A DNA stretch of 64,000 bases from Gnetum montanum (lineage: Eukaryota > Streptophyta > Gnetopsida > Gnetales > Gnetaceae), in contig MNCI01035092.1 in NCBI GenBank assembly GCA_015680685.1, forward strand, positions 126,177 through 190,176, in the 5' to 3' direction. The notes beneath the pieces are model-generated. The model searched no databases. It worked only from the letters and a program-made list of their open reading frames with translations, and had not been told where the DNA came from. A program made the translations under genes and the position numbers. Positions 1 through 11,500 of this stretch are shown one piece after another (position 1 is the first letter of the stretch; each line of letters opens with the position of its first letter).

Positions 1-15
1 CCGCCCCCCCCCCCC
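1..15. other. C homopolymer at window edge
   Basis: The window opens with an almost pure run of C (one G at position 3), then passes abruptly into AT-rich DNA. A G run of 29 bases borders the N gap at 39536. Both look like sequencing or assembly edge artefacts rather than biology. Confidence 0.6.
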
Positions 16-3000
16 AATAATTACAATAGTTCCAATCATTCTATCGCATAGGATAAAGACTCATTGAATTGGCAAAACCCATTCCCATAAAATCAGTTGA
101 TATAATTTTCACAAAACCAATACTTGAAAATGAAAGAAGTAGCAATACAATTATCATCAATTCTACCAAATCAACATTCCAAGTGTTCAAAGTAATACCC
201 ATCGGCCCATGAAAAGCATCATAAAAATAAAAATTTAATAATACAAAATCTATCTAACAAATGTGCACAAACCTACAAACCGATGGAAAATAATCCAAGG
301 TTACTCACCTTTGAATTTGCATGAAGAAATCCACAAAGAAGAAGAGCAAAACAACAAAGATCCAACAAATTGCACAACCAATCCATAATCTACCAGCACC
401 TTCACTAGCTTCAATTTTCCATAACACCTCTCTTAAATCGTCAAAGTGTTTGAAGGCAAAGAAGTAGGGAAGTTTTAATGGTGATTTACAAAAACTATGG
501 AACAGGAGAAACAACCAATCACTAAAACAAATATTACACTAAAATAATATTTCCATCAATCCATTTCACTTCATACATAACTTTCTCTCCTACTCAAGTA
601 ACTCTCACACATACTCAAATAATTAATAAAAAATACCATAAAACAAATATACCAAAAACATCCCATAATCCTCCCATGGTAGAAAAAAAACTAGTTTTAA
701 TTAAATATATAACAAGCAACTATCACACTAGATCAAGGCCATAAAATATACTCTAGGAAAAAAAATACACAAACCATAAATCACATGTCATGTCATGCTC
801 CCAATCAATTCTCATGAAATCCTACCACACTCAACAATAGGGTTAGTGCACATATGCTAGATGGTAATAAATAAATACATACATACATACACACATGCAC
901 ACGCACATGCGCACACACACATATACACCCTATGCAAACTTCCATACCCTATGCATCTCAAAAGCTCATCAACATAAAACCTCACATGCAAAACCATAAA
1001 TATTCCAAACCAATAACATGCATAAAACACACATCCAAGCATAAGCATCACAAACATTATAAAGATCATATGTATCAAGATACCAAAAACATTGGTTATT
1101 ACACTAGTGCTTAACATTACAAAGAGAAGAAATTGAAATCATCATGTCTTCAATTTCACAAGTAAAGGGGAGGAAAGAATACATTAATAATAAAATTATC
1201 AAAGAATCAAAATAGAGAGCTTTTTATCCACTATTTAATTTGCAACCTTCAAGGAATAACTAATTCTTAAAGGGAAATGTTAAAATATACCTCTAATTAA
1301 AGATACAATCATTAGTTTCTTTAGTCAAAAATAGTTACAAAAAGTTATGATGATCTATCATGAGGCACAACCACTTATGAGGCTTATAGGAGCTCAAGTC
1401 TATACCTTGTAAGGGATGCAAGAATGTGGATCAACAATGGAAATAAGAGTAGTGAAAAAAAAGAAAGAAAATATAAGTATTCATAAGCCAAGATAAAAGT
1501 AAATGGTGATTCATAAGAACACAAGTGAAGAAAGCTTTGAATCACAAGTTTGAAGATGAGTAGAGCATGAAAGTAGCTCCCAAGTCTTCTAAATGGCAAT
1601 TGAGGAGAGAAGTGAGGTAAGGCAAAGTGAGGAGAGACAACATAAAACCAAAATATAACAAAACAAGCATCAAAGTCACACTTTGGTTCCAATTACTATT
1701 ACAAAGGGATATAGGTCAAAGAAGGCTACAACCATGTCACTACAAACTCATGTGAACCATAGCCATTCATAATTATTTTAGGCATCAAAGATTATCTCTC
1801 TAGTTACTTTACCAATGCAAGTTGATGCAAGTCGTAACAACTCATAGTTAGGAGAAATTTAATTTTTAAAATCCCATGTTCAAACAAAGAAAGCTCAATG
1901 ATCTGAATAACCTTATAAAAGGCAAATCAGGCTTAATGGTCAAAGTGCCTTGCATATGTGTAGAGAAGAGATGTGTGTGAGTATAAGAAGAATATCTCAC
2001 ACTTGTGGGGAATATTGGAGTCCAATTGTGGGCTTAGTTGAGAATTGGAAAGTGGATAGTTGTACGGGTTCTTGAGATCCTATGTTGTTTGCTTCTAAGT
2101 ATTTATACCTTGAGTTTGGCATTGAATATAAAATATTCCTTATGGACATTTGGTGGCTCAACAATAGCACCTCTCATTTGTTACATGGATGGTCCACCAT
2201 GCTATCAACCTAACCACTCAATAATAAATAAATAAATATTCCTTTTCTTGTTTGTCTTTGAACTCTTAATTGATAAGTTTTCATGCCAATTGCATGGGTT
2301 GTAGTTGAGGTTGTTACCATAAAATAAAATCTCTATTTCAATTTCATAACTTAAAGGTAAACATCATCTCTTTAACCTTAAATTTACCCCCAACATAAAA
2401 CCATATGTCCTTTAAAGCTACCTCTATTCTCTATTACAATTTCATAAGGTAAGCATCATCTCTTTAACATTCCAGTTTCAATCCAACATGAAACATTATT
2501 AGTGTAAAAAATGAGCACACTTAGCTACATGCAACACTATGCAAATAATCAATAGATGCAATAATGATATTCTCCATCTCTCATAATTCTAAATTTGAAC
2601 TCCACACAACAAGGATCAACCAAACAAAATATATAGAGTACTTCTTGAGGCACTACCAAAATAGTCCACCAATCTGCACTTCTCATAACTTTTATAAATG
2701 AATCCAGAGTACATTGTTCATCAGCTCTCAGCTTTGTAAAAAAACTTATAACAATTTTTTTCTATGTAAAATTGAAATTAACTTCCTCCAAAGAAAAAAA
2801 TATGTAATCTTCTAGCATGAAAATACATGGTGTGTTATCTGAACTTTCCTACATTGTAGCATTAGTTTCACAAATTGATCCTCTTTGATGTATGATCATA
2901 ACTTGTAACCAACAATTGTTTAAAGTAACTCAAATTGACTTGCTAGAAGTTAAGCTGCATGTTAAATATGTCAAAGAAGGCTTTCAGCATTGCTGCTTTC

Positions 3001-5367
3001 AGAAATTGATGGGCAATTGAATTATCAATTCAAGGCATGCTCAATTTTGACAACACTGACAATTTCAAACAGACTACTTTAATAAACTGAAACTAACCTG
3101 CATTTCAGAACAGTGTCCAAAGTGATTAAACCATATCGTTCACAAAATGAAGATTCCATTTGCAACTTGCAACTTTTAACAGTAACACGGGTTGAGATTG
3201 GCTTCGGAGTTTAATATTTGACAACCGTAACTACAGTGAATATGATTCTTCCAGCACAGTTTTCGTTACATAGAATACCATTACAAGCAAAGAAATCATT
3301 GTATTATGCTACAGGAAAAGGTCCACATGCGAAAACTTTTTTGTAGATTTCTCTAAGGCCTATAATTCACTTAATCGAACAAAGTTATGAAAGTGCTTGA
3401 AAACACACTATTATCTATCATCCAAAAACTTTACAAAGTGGTATTCATTTTGTTTATAAATAAACAAAAAAGAATTTTATTTAATAATTTTGTTAAGATA
3501 AAATGATTTGTGGTTTTTATGGATGAACTTGAAGAGTAGATGCATAAAATACTCACATAATTTACAATTAAAATTGGAAATATTCCTGTCAAACTCTTAC
3601 TTTATGTTGATGTTTTCATAAATTTCAAATTTAATGGAAGAATTGCAACAAATGCGTAAGACTCATGATGACTTTTATCAACATTTTGAAATGAAAGTTA
3701 ATGTCTAGAAAACTAAAATAATGATTTGTAACAAAAATAGCTCTATCATGTCATTGTTCAACCAACTTTTCTTTATGGGTATATTGTATAAGGTTCTGCC
3801 CTAGCAAATAATTATTTGAAACAAGTAAAAGACATGCAAAAGATTTTCTTGCTCAATGAATTTAGAATGCAGAAATAAACACAATCTAATATTATACTTC
3901 TTAAAACAAAGATGATGTCCTTAGATGTTGAAGCTATTTGTTAGATTATAGTCTCACTTGTAATTTTTTTGAATCCTCATTATATAAACACTTTTAAAAG
4001 GTTGATATTGCAAGCCTAAGATAAAGGATGGTTTCATGAGGGCATTCTCTGCCTTAATATATGGAATATTCAAAAGTACATTTTTATTTCAATCCTAAGC
4101 AAGTTCATAAATGGATGAAACAAACAACATTTCAACAACTTTGGGACAATGGGAAAAAAAAAAGAAACATGTTACTATTTGAATAGTATTAGAAGCCTTA
4201 ATTCAAAAGCAAATTATTTGCCTGCTTATATTCTTTATCACTTAAAATACACATTTAGTATAGCATGAATAAGATCTAATCATCTAAGAGTTGAAATAGA
4301 TAAATAGTTCAAAATTTCTTATGAAAAACAAATATCCCAAGTTTGTAGTACAAATTGCATTAAAGATAAACACCATATTTTTCTGTGATATCTTACAATC
4401 AAACACATTAAACATATATAGGTTATTATAGTTGCAAACTTGGTTGATATGTTCGAAATGTTCCCAAAAACACAAGTAATTTTCTTAATGATATTTCAAA
4501 ACTATTATCATGTATATTTTTGGTTGATTTTCACTAAGAACCAACAAACTATCATAGATTGGTAACACTACATAATCTTTCATCCATAATGCTCTAGGGG
4601 TCGCATCCCATTGAAATAATATTTTGTCTGTAATCTCATATAAAGGGTCGCATAGGGTAATGCTAAATGATATTGCATTATAACACTATAAGAACGACTT
4701 CATGTAATGTTGAAAAATATTTTTTTATTCATAATAAAAGGTAAGAAATGTGTGTTTTTTTTTTTAAATGACAATTGATTAATAGTTTTTTCCTCGCACA
4801 ATATTGATGAGCATAAAAAACTACAAGAAAAATCATCCATGGACTCACTATAGAAATACAAGATCATGATTGAATAAGCTAATACACTTGCATTCTCCAC
4901 TCATGTATTATAGACATATTAAGCACCAATGGTGATATGAATGAAAATATATAAGAAAAATCATCCATGGACTACTTGCAAAAATGACTAGTTGCTATGT
5001 GATAGATTTTGTTGGCCAAATTATAGACATTATAAATATATGACTAAGCTAATTTTGCCATAATAGAAATTAGTTTCCAATACATTGTGAACATGTCAAA
5101 CATTTAGTTGTGCTCAGTTATGAATTTCTTTAAAGGCTTAATTTTCATATAAGAATCTTTGATCTTGCTTTTCTTAACTTATTATCCTCAAGTTATCAAA
5201 AACTAAAGGTATATTTCTTATTTATTCTTAGGAAGATATCGAGTGCACTAGACCATCTTTATCATATTGATACACACATTCAGTGAAACTTCTAATAGGT
5301 GATGAGCAATCGCATAAACATCATCTTTATTCATTATAGCTTTAGATGCCCCATAACCTCTCTTCTT
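16..5367. other. AT-rich intergenic DNA, no gene recognised
   Basis: Open frames here are short and low in complexity, and none resembles a known protein family. A few local imperfect duplications are visible, for example the stretch with aaggtaa.catcatctctttaac near 2350 and again near 2450, and aagaaaaatcatccatggac near 4826 and 4950. The region probably contains old transposon debris, but I could not assign any. Confidence 0.5.
864..928. repeat. Compound microsatellite (TAAA/TACA/CA)
   Basis: A short run of aata/aaat passes into catacatacatac and then into alternating ca/cg dinucleotides. The repeat generates the Cys/Val-rich and Met/His-rich spurious frames on both strands here. Confidence 0.85.
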
Positions 5368-5372
5368 TCTTT

Positions 5373-5869
5373 TGTTACTACAAAATAGCATAAAAAGGAA
5401 AATAACAAATAATAAAACATAGAGCAAAATTTACGTGGAAAACCCTTCAACTTGAAGGATAAAAAAAACACAAGAAGCACTGCAGAGCTCTATTAATTCT
5501 TTCCAAATGTTACAGCTAAAACAAGGCAAAACAATGTCTTCCAAAGCACAACCACTCAATTATAGAGCACAAGTAGCTCAGCTACTCAATTACAATGCTC
5601 AATTACTTAGCTCAACTACTCAATTACAAAGCACCACAGCTCATGCTTTCATAGTGGGTTTATAATATTTTCACATCACCAAGCACTCTTTTCACACTCA
5701 ACATAAAATATGTATTCTTTGACTAAAATTCTAACTCACAATTTTCTTTTTTTTTCCTCAATTCAAACTTTCGGTAATACTACTGTACATTACAAACAAG
5801 AAGTTACAAAATGTAACTTTAAGATTACTAAAATAAAGTGCAAGCTAATTTGGCTTTATTTATCCAACA
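5373..5869 (-). repeat. 3' LTR of the copia element
   Basis: This 497-bp sequence matches 7520-7986 along its length, sharing the blocks around tggaaaacccttcaac, ctctattaattctttc, gtgggtttacaatattttcac and tttatccaaca. The purine-rich tract at 5870-5881 (minus strand) marks the internal border. The flank at 5368-5372 is TCTTT. Confidence 0.85.
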
Positions 5870-5919
5870 ATCTCCCACTTGAAGATAAATCTACTATCTT
5901 CAAGTCAAAAGGTGCACTA

Positions 5920-6870
5920 TTTCTCAGGCTTACACTAAAGCCAAACCAAATTGTCTCCCATACGTTAAATGTTTATAGGAAGCAAAATCCTTGTGTGCAA
6001 TACCATGCACTGTATACAAACTTCCATCCTTTTCCCCTTTCAAAAGATTCATGCATCTTTGAGAAATCTTCCAAGATGACTTACCAAAAATTGCAACACA
6101 ACCTAGTTCATCTAATTGCCTTATTGAAATTAAATTCTTTGCAATTTGAGAAACATGTCTTACATTGTTTAATATATACTTGCTACCATTAGATTTTGAC
6201 ATTTTCAATGCCCAAAATTCTATAAGATCAATCATCACCAAAATATACAAAATCATTTTCAATATCTTTATAATTTGAAAAAACAAAAACTATTTATCAG
6301 GGCATATAAGAAATGATGCACAAGAATCTAAGATCCAAATATCTTCATTAGCAAACATGACACATGCAACACTCATTGTAACACCATTAGATGCAACATT
6401 TACTTCAAAAAAATTATCACCTTTATCATCATTATATTTTCCTTCATTCGTATCTCTTTATTTATTTTTCCAAAAACCAATCATTATATTTTCCTTCATT
6501 CTTATCTCTCTATTTATTTTTCCAAAAGCCACAATCTCTCCATAAATGGCTAGCTTTCCACAATACCAACAAAGACCTTTTCTTCCTTGTGATTTGGATC
6601 TTCCTCTATCTGACTCATCCCTGAACTATGCCACTCCTCTTGCTTCTATGACCAATACTTGATCTATCCTAATTGACAAACAATTGCATTGAAGCTTTCC
6701 TAATTTCTTCATTTAACAATGAGGCAATAATATCAAATTTAACAATGAGGCAATAATATCAAAAAGTTTAAATCTGTTACCCACAATATTTGTGATAGTT
6801 GTAACAAGAGTATCCCAACTTGGCATAGCAAACACAATACCTATTCATCTAAATTAATTTTCATCAAAGA
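5920..6870 (-). pseudogene. copia gag-protease-GAG-pre-integrase remnant
   Basis: On the minus strand the order is as follows. A zinc-knuckle relic near 6560-6580 begins CWYCGK but has lost the expected His and last Cys. A protease-like active-site segment near 6320-6350 reads WILDSCASF, where copia relatives have DSGAS; the Gly is replaced by Cys. A GAG-pre-integrase segment at about 6240-5960 has NVRHV..AKNLIS..QLDE.GC and SSWKI. Frame breaks separate these pieces. Coding similarity stops near 5930 and the polypurine tract follows within 60 bp, so integrase, RT and RNase H were removed by one internal deletion. It cannot be functional. Confidence 0.8.
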
Positions 6871-7259
6871 TCATAACTATGCAACAATGAAATTAAATTC
6901 ACTCACATGCTTTCTTACAATTATACCTTCATCTTTAGGAAGAATAACTTTTTCATTCCATTCATTTTATTTGTACTAACAATTATTTCAAAAATTGCCA
7001 TAGCTCTACGATTGCTCATACAATTATTCCAAAGATTACGATAGCTTAGAAACTGTTTCACTCAACATCAAATATAATTGATAGATGGTTAAATACAAGG
7101 TTGGATTGCAACCAAACATTTTTAATCAAAAATATCACATTCCCAATCTTGCATACCAACACTCCAATTTAATCAAGAACATCACATTCCCAATCTTGCA
7201 TAGCAACACTACAATTCTCTTTTGGCAAATCCAACTCTTTTACAATTGAGTAATCTCCC

Positions 7260-7612
7260 ATCATAATTTTTTTTCATATGTGCTAATTGTTCTCATTCAA
7301 CTTTTCAAACTATATTGTCTTTTCCAACATATTATACGAGTTGTAACTGAAAAATGGCAAAAAAGGTAAATAACAAACAATAGAATACAACAAAATTTAC
7401 ATGGAAAACCCTTCAACATAAAGGATAAAAAACCATCATAATTTTCCATATGTGCTGATTGTTCTCATTCAACTTTTCAAACTATATTGTCTTTACCATT
7501 TTCAACATATTATACAAGTTGTGACTGAAAAATGGCAAAAAAGGTAAATAACAAACAATAGAATACAACAAAATTTACATGGAAAACCCTTCAACATGAA
7601 GGATAAAAAACC
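7260..7612. repeat. 175-bp tandem duplication at the copia 5' LTR/leader junction
   Basis: 7260-7434 and 7435-7612 are near-identical head-to-tail copies. Each begins with atcataattttt and ends with ggataaaaaacc. Each unit contains the LTR end plus the adjoining leader, so the duplication spans the place where the primer-binding site should be. No clear initiator-Met tRNA primer site is left in either copy. Confidence 0.85.
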
Positions 7613-7986
7613 ATAGGAAGGCAGTGCAAAACTCTATTAATTCTTTCAAAATGTTACAGACAAAACAAGGCAAAACAATACCTTCCAAAGCACAACCACT
7701 TAATTACAAAGCATAATTACTCAATTATAGAGCTCAACCACTTAATTACAGAGCATAATTACTCAATTACAGAGCACAACTCGTAGTCAATTACAGAGCA
7801 CAACTCGACTTTCGCGAGTGGGTTTACAATATTTTCACAGCGCTAAGCACTTCTCACATTAAGCACTCTTTTTTTGTTTTTTTCTTTTCTTTTCTTAAAT
7901 TCAAATTTTCGTTAACACTGTAAGTTACAAATAACTTCAAATTACTAAAATAAAATGCTAGCAGATTTGGCTTCATTTATCCAACA
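7520..7986 (-). repeat. 5' LTR of the copia element
   Basis: This is the 467-bp partner of 5373-5869. It starts on the minus strand with TGTTGGATAAATGAAGCC and ends near tcagtcaca at 7520. The right flank 7987-7991 is TCTTT, matching the left flank of the element. Confidence 0.82.
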
Positions 7987-7991
7987 TCTTT

Positions 7992-8514
7992 TACAGTTAA
8001 ATTAATATTGAATTTGCAGCATTTATTTCGGATAAGCATTAAAGATAAAATTCACCCAAAGCATCCTACAAAACCACTTAATCAGCATTAAATCACGCAA
8101 GAGAAACCACCCCATTTCTCCGATAAGATTTTAAAAATTATTTTGCCATGTTGCATGTTGGTCAACAATGGAAAAATGCGTTTGCTAAGTTGCATTTCTT
8201 ATCCGCTTAGAGATTGATGGATTCAGCACTAGCACTTGTTTTGTAAGAATCTTTCCATGGTTCAAATTTGTAAGAGACCCCTGCAAAGTAGCCACCCACC
8301 ACCATCCTCGGAGGCTATTGCCTGAATATACATAAAGTGACTTGTCTGGACCAGAGATGTATTATAACCTTACATGTCATCATATTGGGCATGATCTTTA
8401 CACACAAGGTTTTTTTTTTCCCTTTCTGATCATTACATATTCTTGGTAACATAATAATGTATAAATGTAGAAAGATTTGAAGGTGGGAATTTGATTTACA
8501 AAATCTAGCATGTA
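7992..8514. other. 3' flank of the receptor gene
   Basis: No coding potential is seen between the copia element and the receptor stop codon. The 3' UTR and polyadenylation region must lie here, read leftward from 8514. I see no unambiguous AATAAA-type signal. Confidence 0.5.
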
Positions 8515-11500
8515 CTATCTACCTACTACTACGGGTTTCCTGTCCAAAAATGGAGCCAATGCCTTGTACAGCTGTTGCTCCTCAAAGGGCTTTGACACAT
8601 AGCCATCCATACCAGACCGCAAACATTCCTCATGTGTAGCTTGAATGACATCTGCTGTCATTGCCATGATTGGAACATGACACCTATTGTTGTTGCTTCC
8701 CCTCATTTCACCACCTATGCTTACAGAATCAACGTTGGCAAGCTCAGCTGCTCTTATTTGCTTCGTTGCCTCAAACCTGAATTATATCATACCAACAAAA
8801 CAAAACTTGCTCAACTAAAAATATAACAGAAAAAAAAAACCCCAAATCTATGACGTGAAAAAAATTACAAAAAGTTGAAAAATCCAAAAGATTAGGTGTA
8901 GCAGTGAGCTATAGTTTCATTGAACGAAAAAAGTTTTATCTCAATACCCATCTATCTCTGGCATTTGCACATCCATAAAGCATGCATCAAAATTGTGGGG
9001 CTGGCCAAGAATTGCTATTGCAGATTTTCCACTGTCTGCACAAACAACATTAGCACCGTACTTCCTTAATGCAGCTTCGGCCACCCTGCGGTTTACTGCA
9101 TTGTCATCCACCACTAGAATGTTCTTCCCAGACAGGACACTGTTTTGAGGAAAGGACATCTTAGAAGGCTCTTTCACAAGCTCTCTTCTTTTCCCAAATC
9201 CAAGGGCTAGCTGTAAGCATACAGACAACATACTGGCTCTCAGAGGCTTTACAACAACAGTGTCAGCAAAGCCTGCTGCTTTAGCTTTCTGGGTTTCTTC
9301 AGCTGTCAATGAAGTTGCCAATAGGATAATCTTGAGTAGGCCTTTGGATTGAAGGAATGGCCCTCTGGGGAAAAGACCAGCTCTCACTTGAGATGGAAAC
9401 AGTAGCCCTGTGCCAGAACCCCAAGCATCCTTTTCTATGAGCACCATGTCTACCCCATCTCTCACGCTGTATGAGCTAATCAAATCAAAATATCAATGTA
9501 ATGTTAGTTGAGCTATAATCAAGATATCAACGTAATGTTAGTTCTAGGTCTAGGGAATTATATACAAGTTCCAGTCCAAGTTACATAACTATTCAATACA
9601 CTTACTGTACTTGGGATTTATCGGCTTTATCGCTACTAAAGTATTTTGTTAAAGACAAATGCTTTGGGATTTGGGTGTGTAAGAAAATATTATTTTTAAT
9701 TTCAATTTCCCTACAATTATTTTTTTCGTCAAATCCTTTGTTGTAAGAAGTCCAACAATATTAACAAGGTACATGATGATGATGATGATAATGATATTGC
9801 AGTCGCAATGCTAATGGCAATCACATACCTGTGGCTATCTGGAGCTGGCAAACTACCATCCATGCTATTGAGGACAGACAAAGCAATTTGAGAACTTGTT
9901 ATGCAATCCACGTCTATGCCAAATCTTTGCAAATGATACTTGGTAACAGCAGCTCGAACAGGCCTGCCATCAAGCACCAGGGCCTTCATGCCCTTAAACT
10001 GGTTTTGTAACTGTGCTGTTCCTAGGAAATCATTATCATGTTTGTCAATGACTTCTCCCTTCTTGAAACACACGGTTAAGAAGAATGTTGTTCCCGTGCC
10101 TGGTTGACTGGTAAAACGTATTTCTCCACCCATTAACTCAACAAGGCATCTACTAATGCTGAGCCCTATCCCTGTTCCTCCATAAGTTCTGGAGGTAGAA
10201 CTATCAGCCTGCATAAAAGGAGTGAAAACTCGATATTGTGCATGATGTGGGATCCCAATCCCTGTGTCCTCCACACTTACTGCCAGCTCCACAACATCCA
10301 CGGCAGAGCATGAGTTGGAGGCGGATTTTGACATCATCATCTGCCCTGCTCCTACTCCTGCTGTGTCTTTAGGATTTCCACATTGATGAAGCAGCATCTT
10401 GAAAGATTCCCAACTGTGTCTTCCATCTACAGCTCTGCAACCACTCAGTGTATTGTAGTAATCGTTATCATTTGACAGCCGTTCCGTTTGAACAGTGGCC
10501 TCCTCCGCCAGATGAACACACACAAAAATGTGCCCTTTCTCTGTGAACTGGGGTAACACAATGTATGACAATGTAGTTTTTCTTTAAGTATGATATTTGA
10601 AAGATCGGCAAATACATTAGTACTCCAGAGTAATAATGGGATGGAGAATTTGACTGGATTACCTTGACAGAGTTGGATACAAGATTAGTTATAATCTGTT
10701 GGAATCTGCTGGGATCACCAATAAGCACCTCTGGAACCCTCTCAGATACAAATACCGCTAGCTTCTCTTCAGCAAGGAATCAAACAAGCATATAAAAACA
10801 CAATCACAGTCTTATTCAAGTTTTATTTTTGACGTGATGAACAACAACATTAGAGAAATTTTCTAGATTCTATCACAGGCCTGTACCTCAATGCCTCTGG
10901 CTTGGGTTTTTCCTGCGAAGAGAGACAAAACACTATCAAGGATCATCCTAACATTGAATGCCACGCTCTCCAATTCTATTAAACCGGATTCGATCTTTGC
11001 CTGATCCAACACCTCATTAATCAACGTTATCAACGCTTTTCCACTGGCCTGTGCTGTTTGGGCAAATTCTTTCTGGGTAGCATCCAGATTTGTGTCCATC
11101 AACATTTGAAGCATTCCTGTGCAAACCAACCAAAACCCCATCATCATAAAGCTAAATTTCAATGCAGGTCCAAACGATTTCAATTTCCAGGAAAACTTAG
11201 CAAATCATTCGTACCTAGAACACCATTCATAGGAGTCCTTATTTCATGAGAAACAGTTGCCAGAAACTGCATTTTCAACGGACATTATTTGAGAAACTCT
11301 ATTTAGCTCTCCCAAGTATGCGAAACTCCCGGAAACTGAATTCCATATTTGCTTAAGCAAATAGAATGGTAATAGTAATTAAAAGTACCTGCGACTTGGC
11401 TACATCGGCTGCTTCAGCCCGCGCTTTTAATTCCTCCATTTCTCTGTAATCCTGCTCGACTTTATGAATGCGCGTTCTAGCTGCATGCAGAATATGCGCT

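Larger units (their letters stand above)
5373..7986 (-). mobile_element. Deleted Ty1/copia LTR retrotransposon with TSD TCTTT
   Basis: Read on the minus strand, the element runs from a 5' LTR (7986 to 7520), through a roughly 1.6 kb body, to a 3' LTR (5869 to 5373). Both LTRs start TGTTGGATAAAT, and the outer ends form TGTT/AACA. The bases just outside are TCTTT on both sides (5368-5372 and 7987-7991), a 5-bp target-site duplication. A purine-rich tract, caagtgggagat, sits immediately before the 3' LTR. The body holds remnants of a gag zinc knuckle, protease and GAG-pre-integrase. The integrase core, RT and RNase H are missing. The element lies about 0.5 kb beyond the stop codon of the cytokinin receptor, in the same orientation. 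Confidence 0.88.

Noticed and set aside
857-1117. Overlapping frames on both strands
   Set aside because: They are produced by the ca/cata microsatellite; low-complexity composition only.
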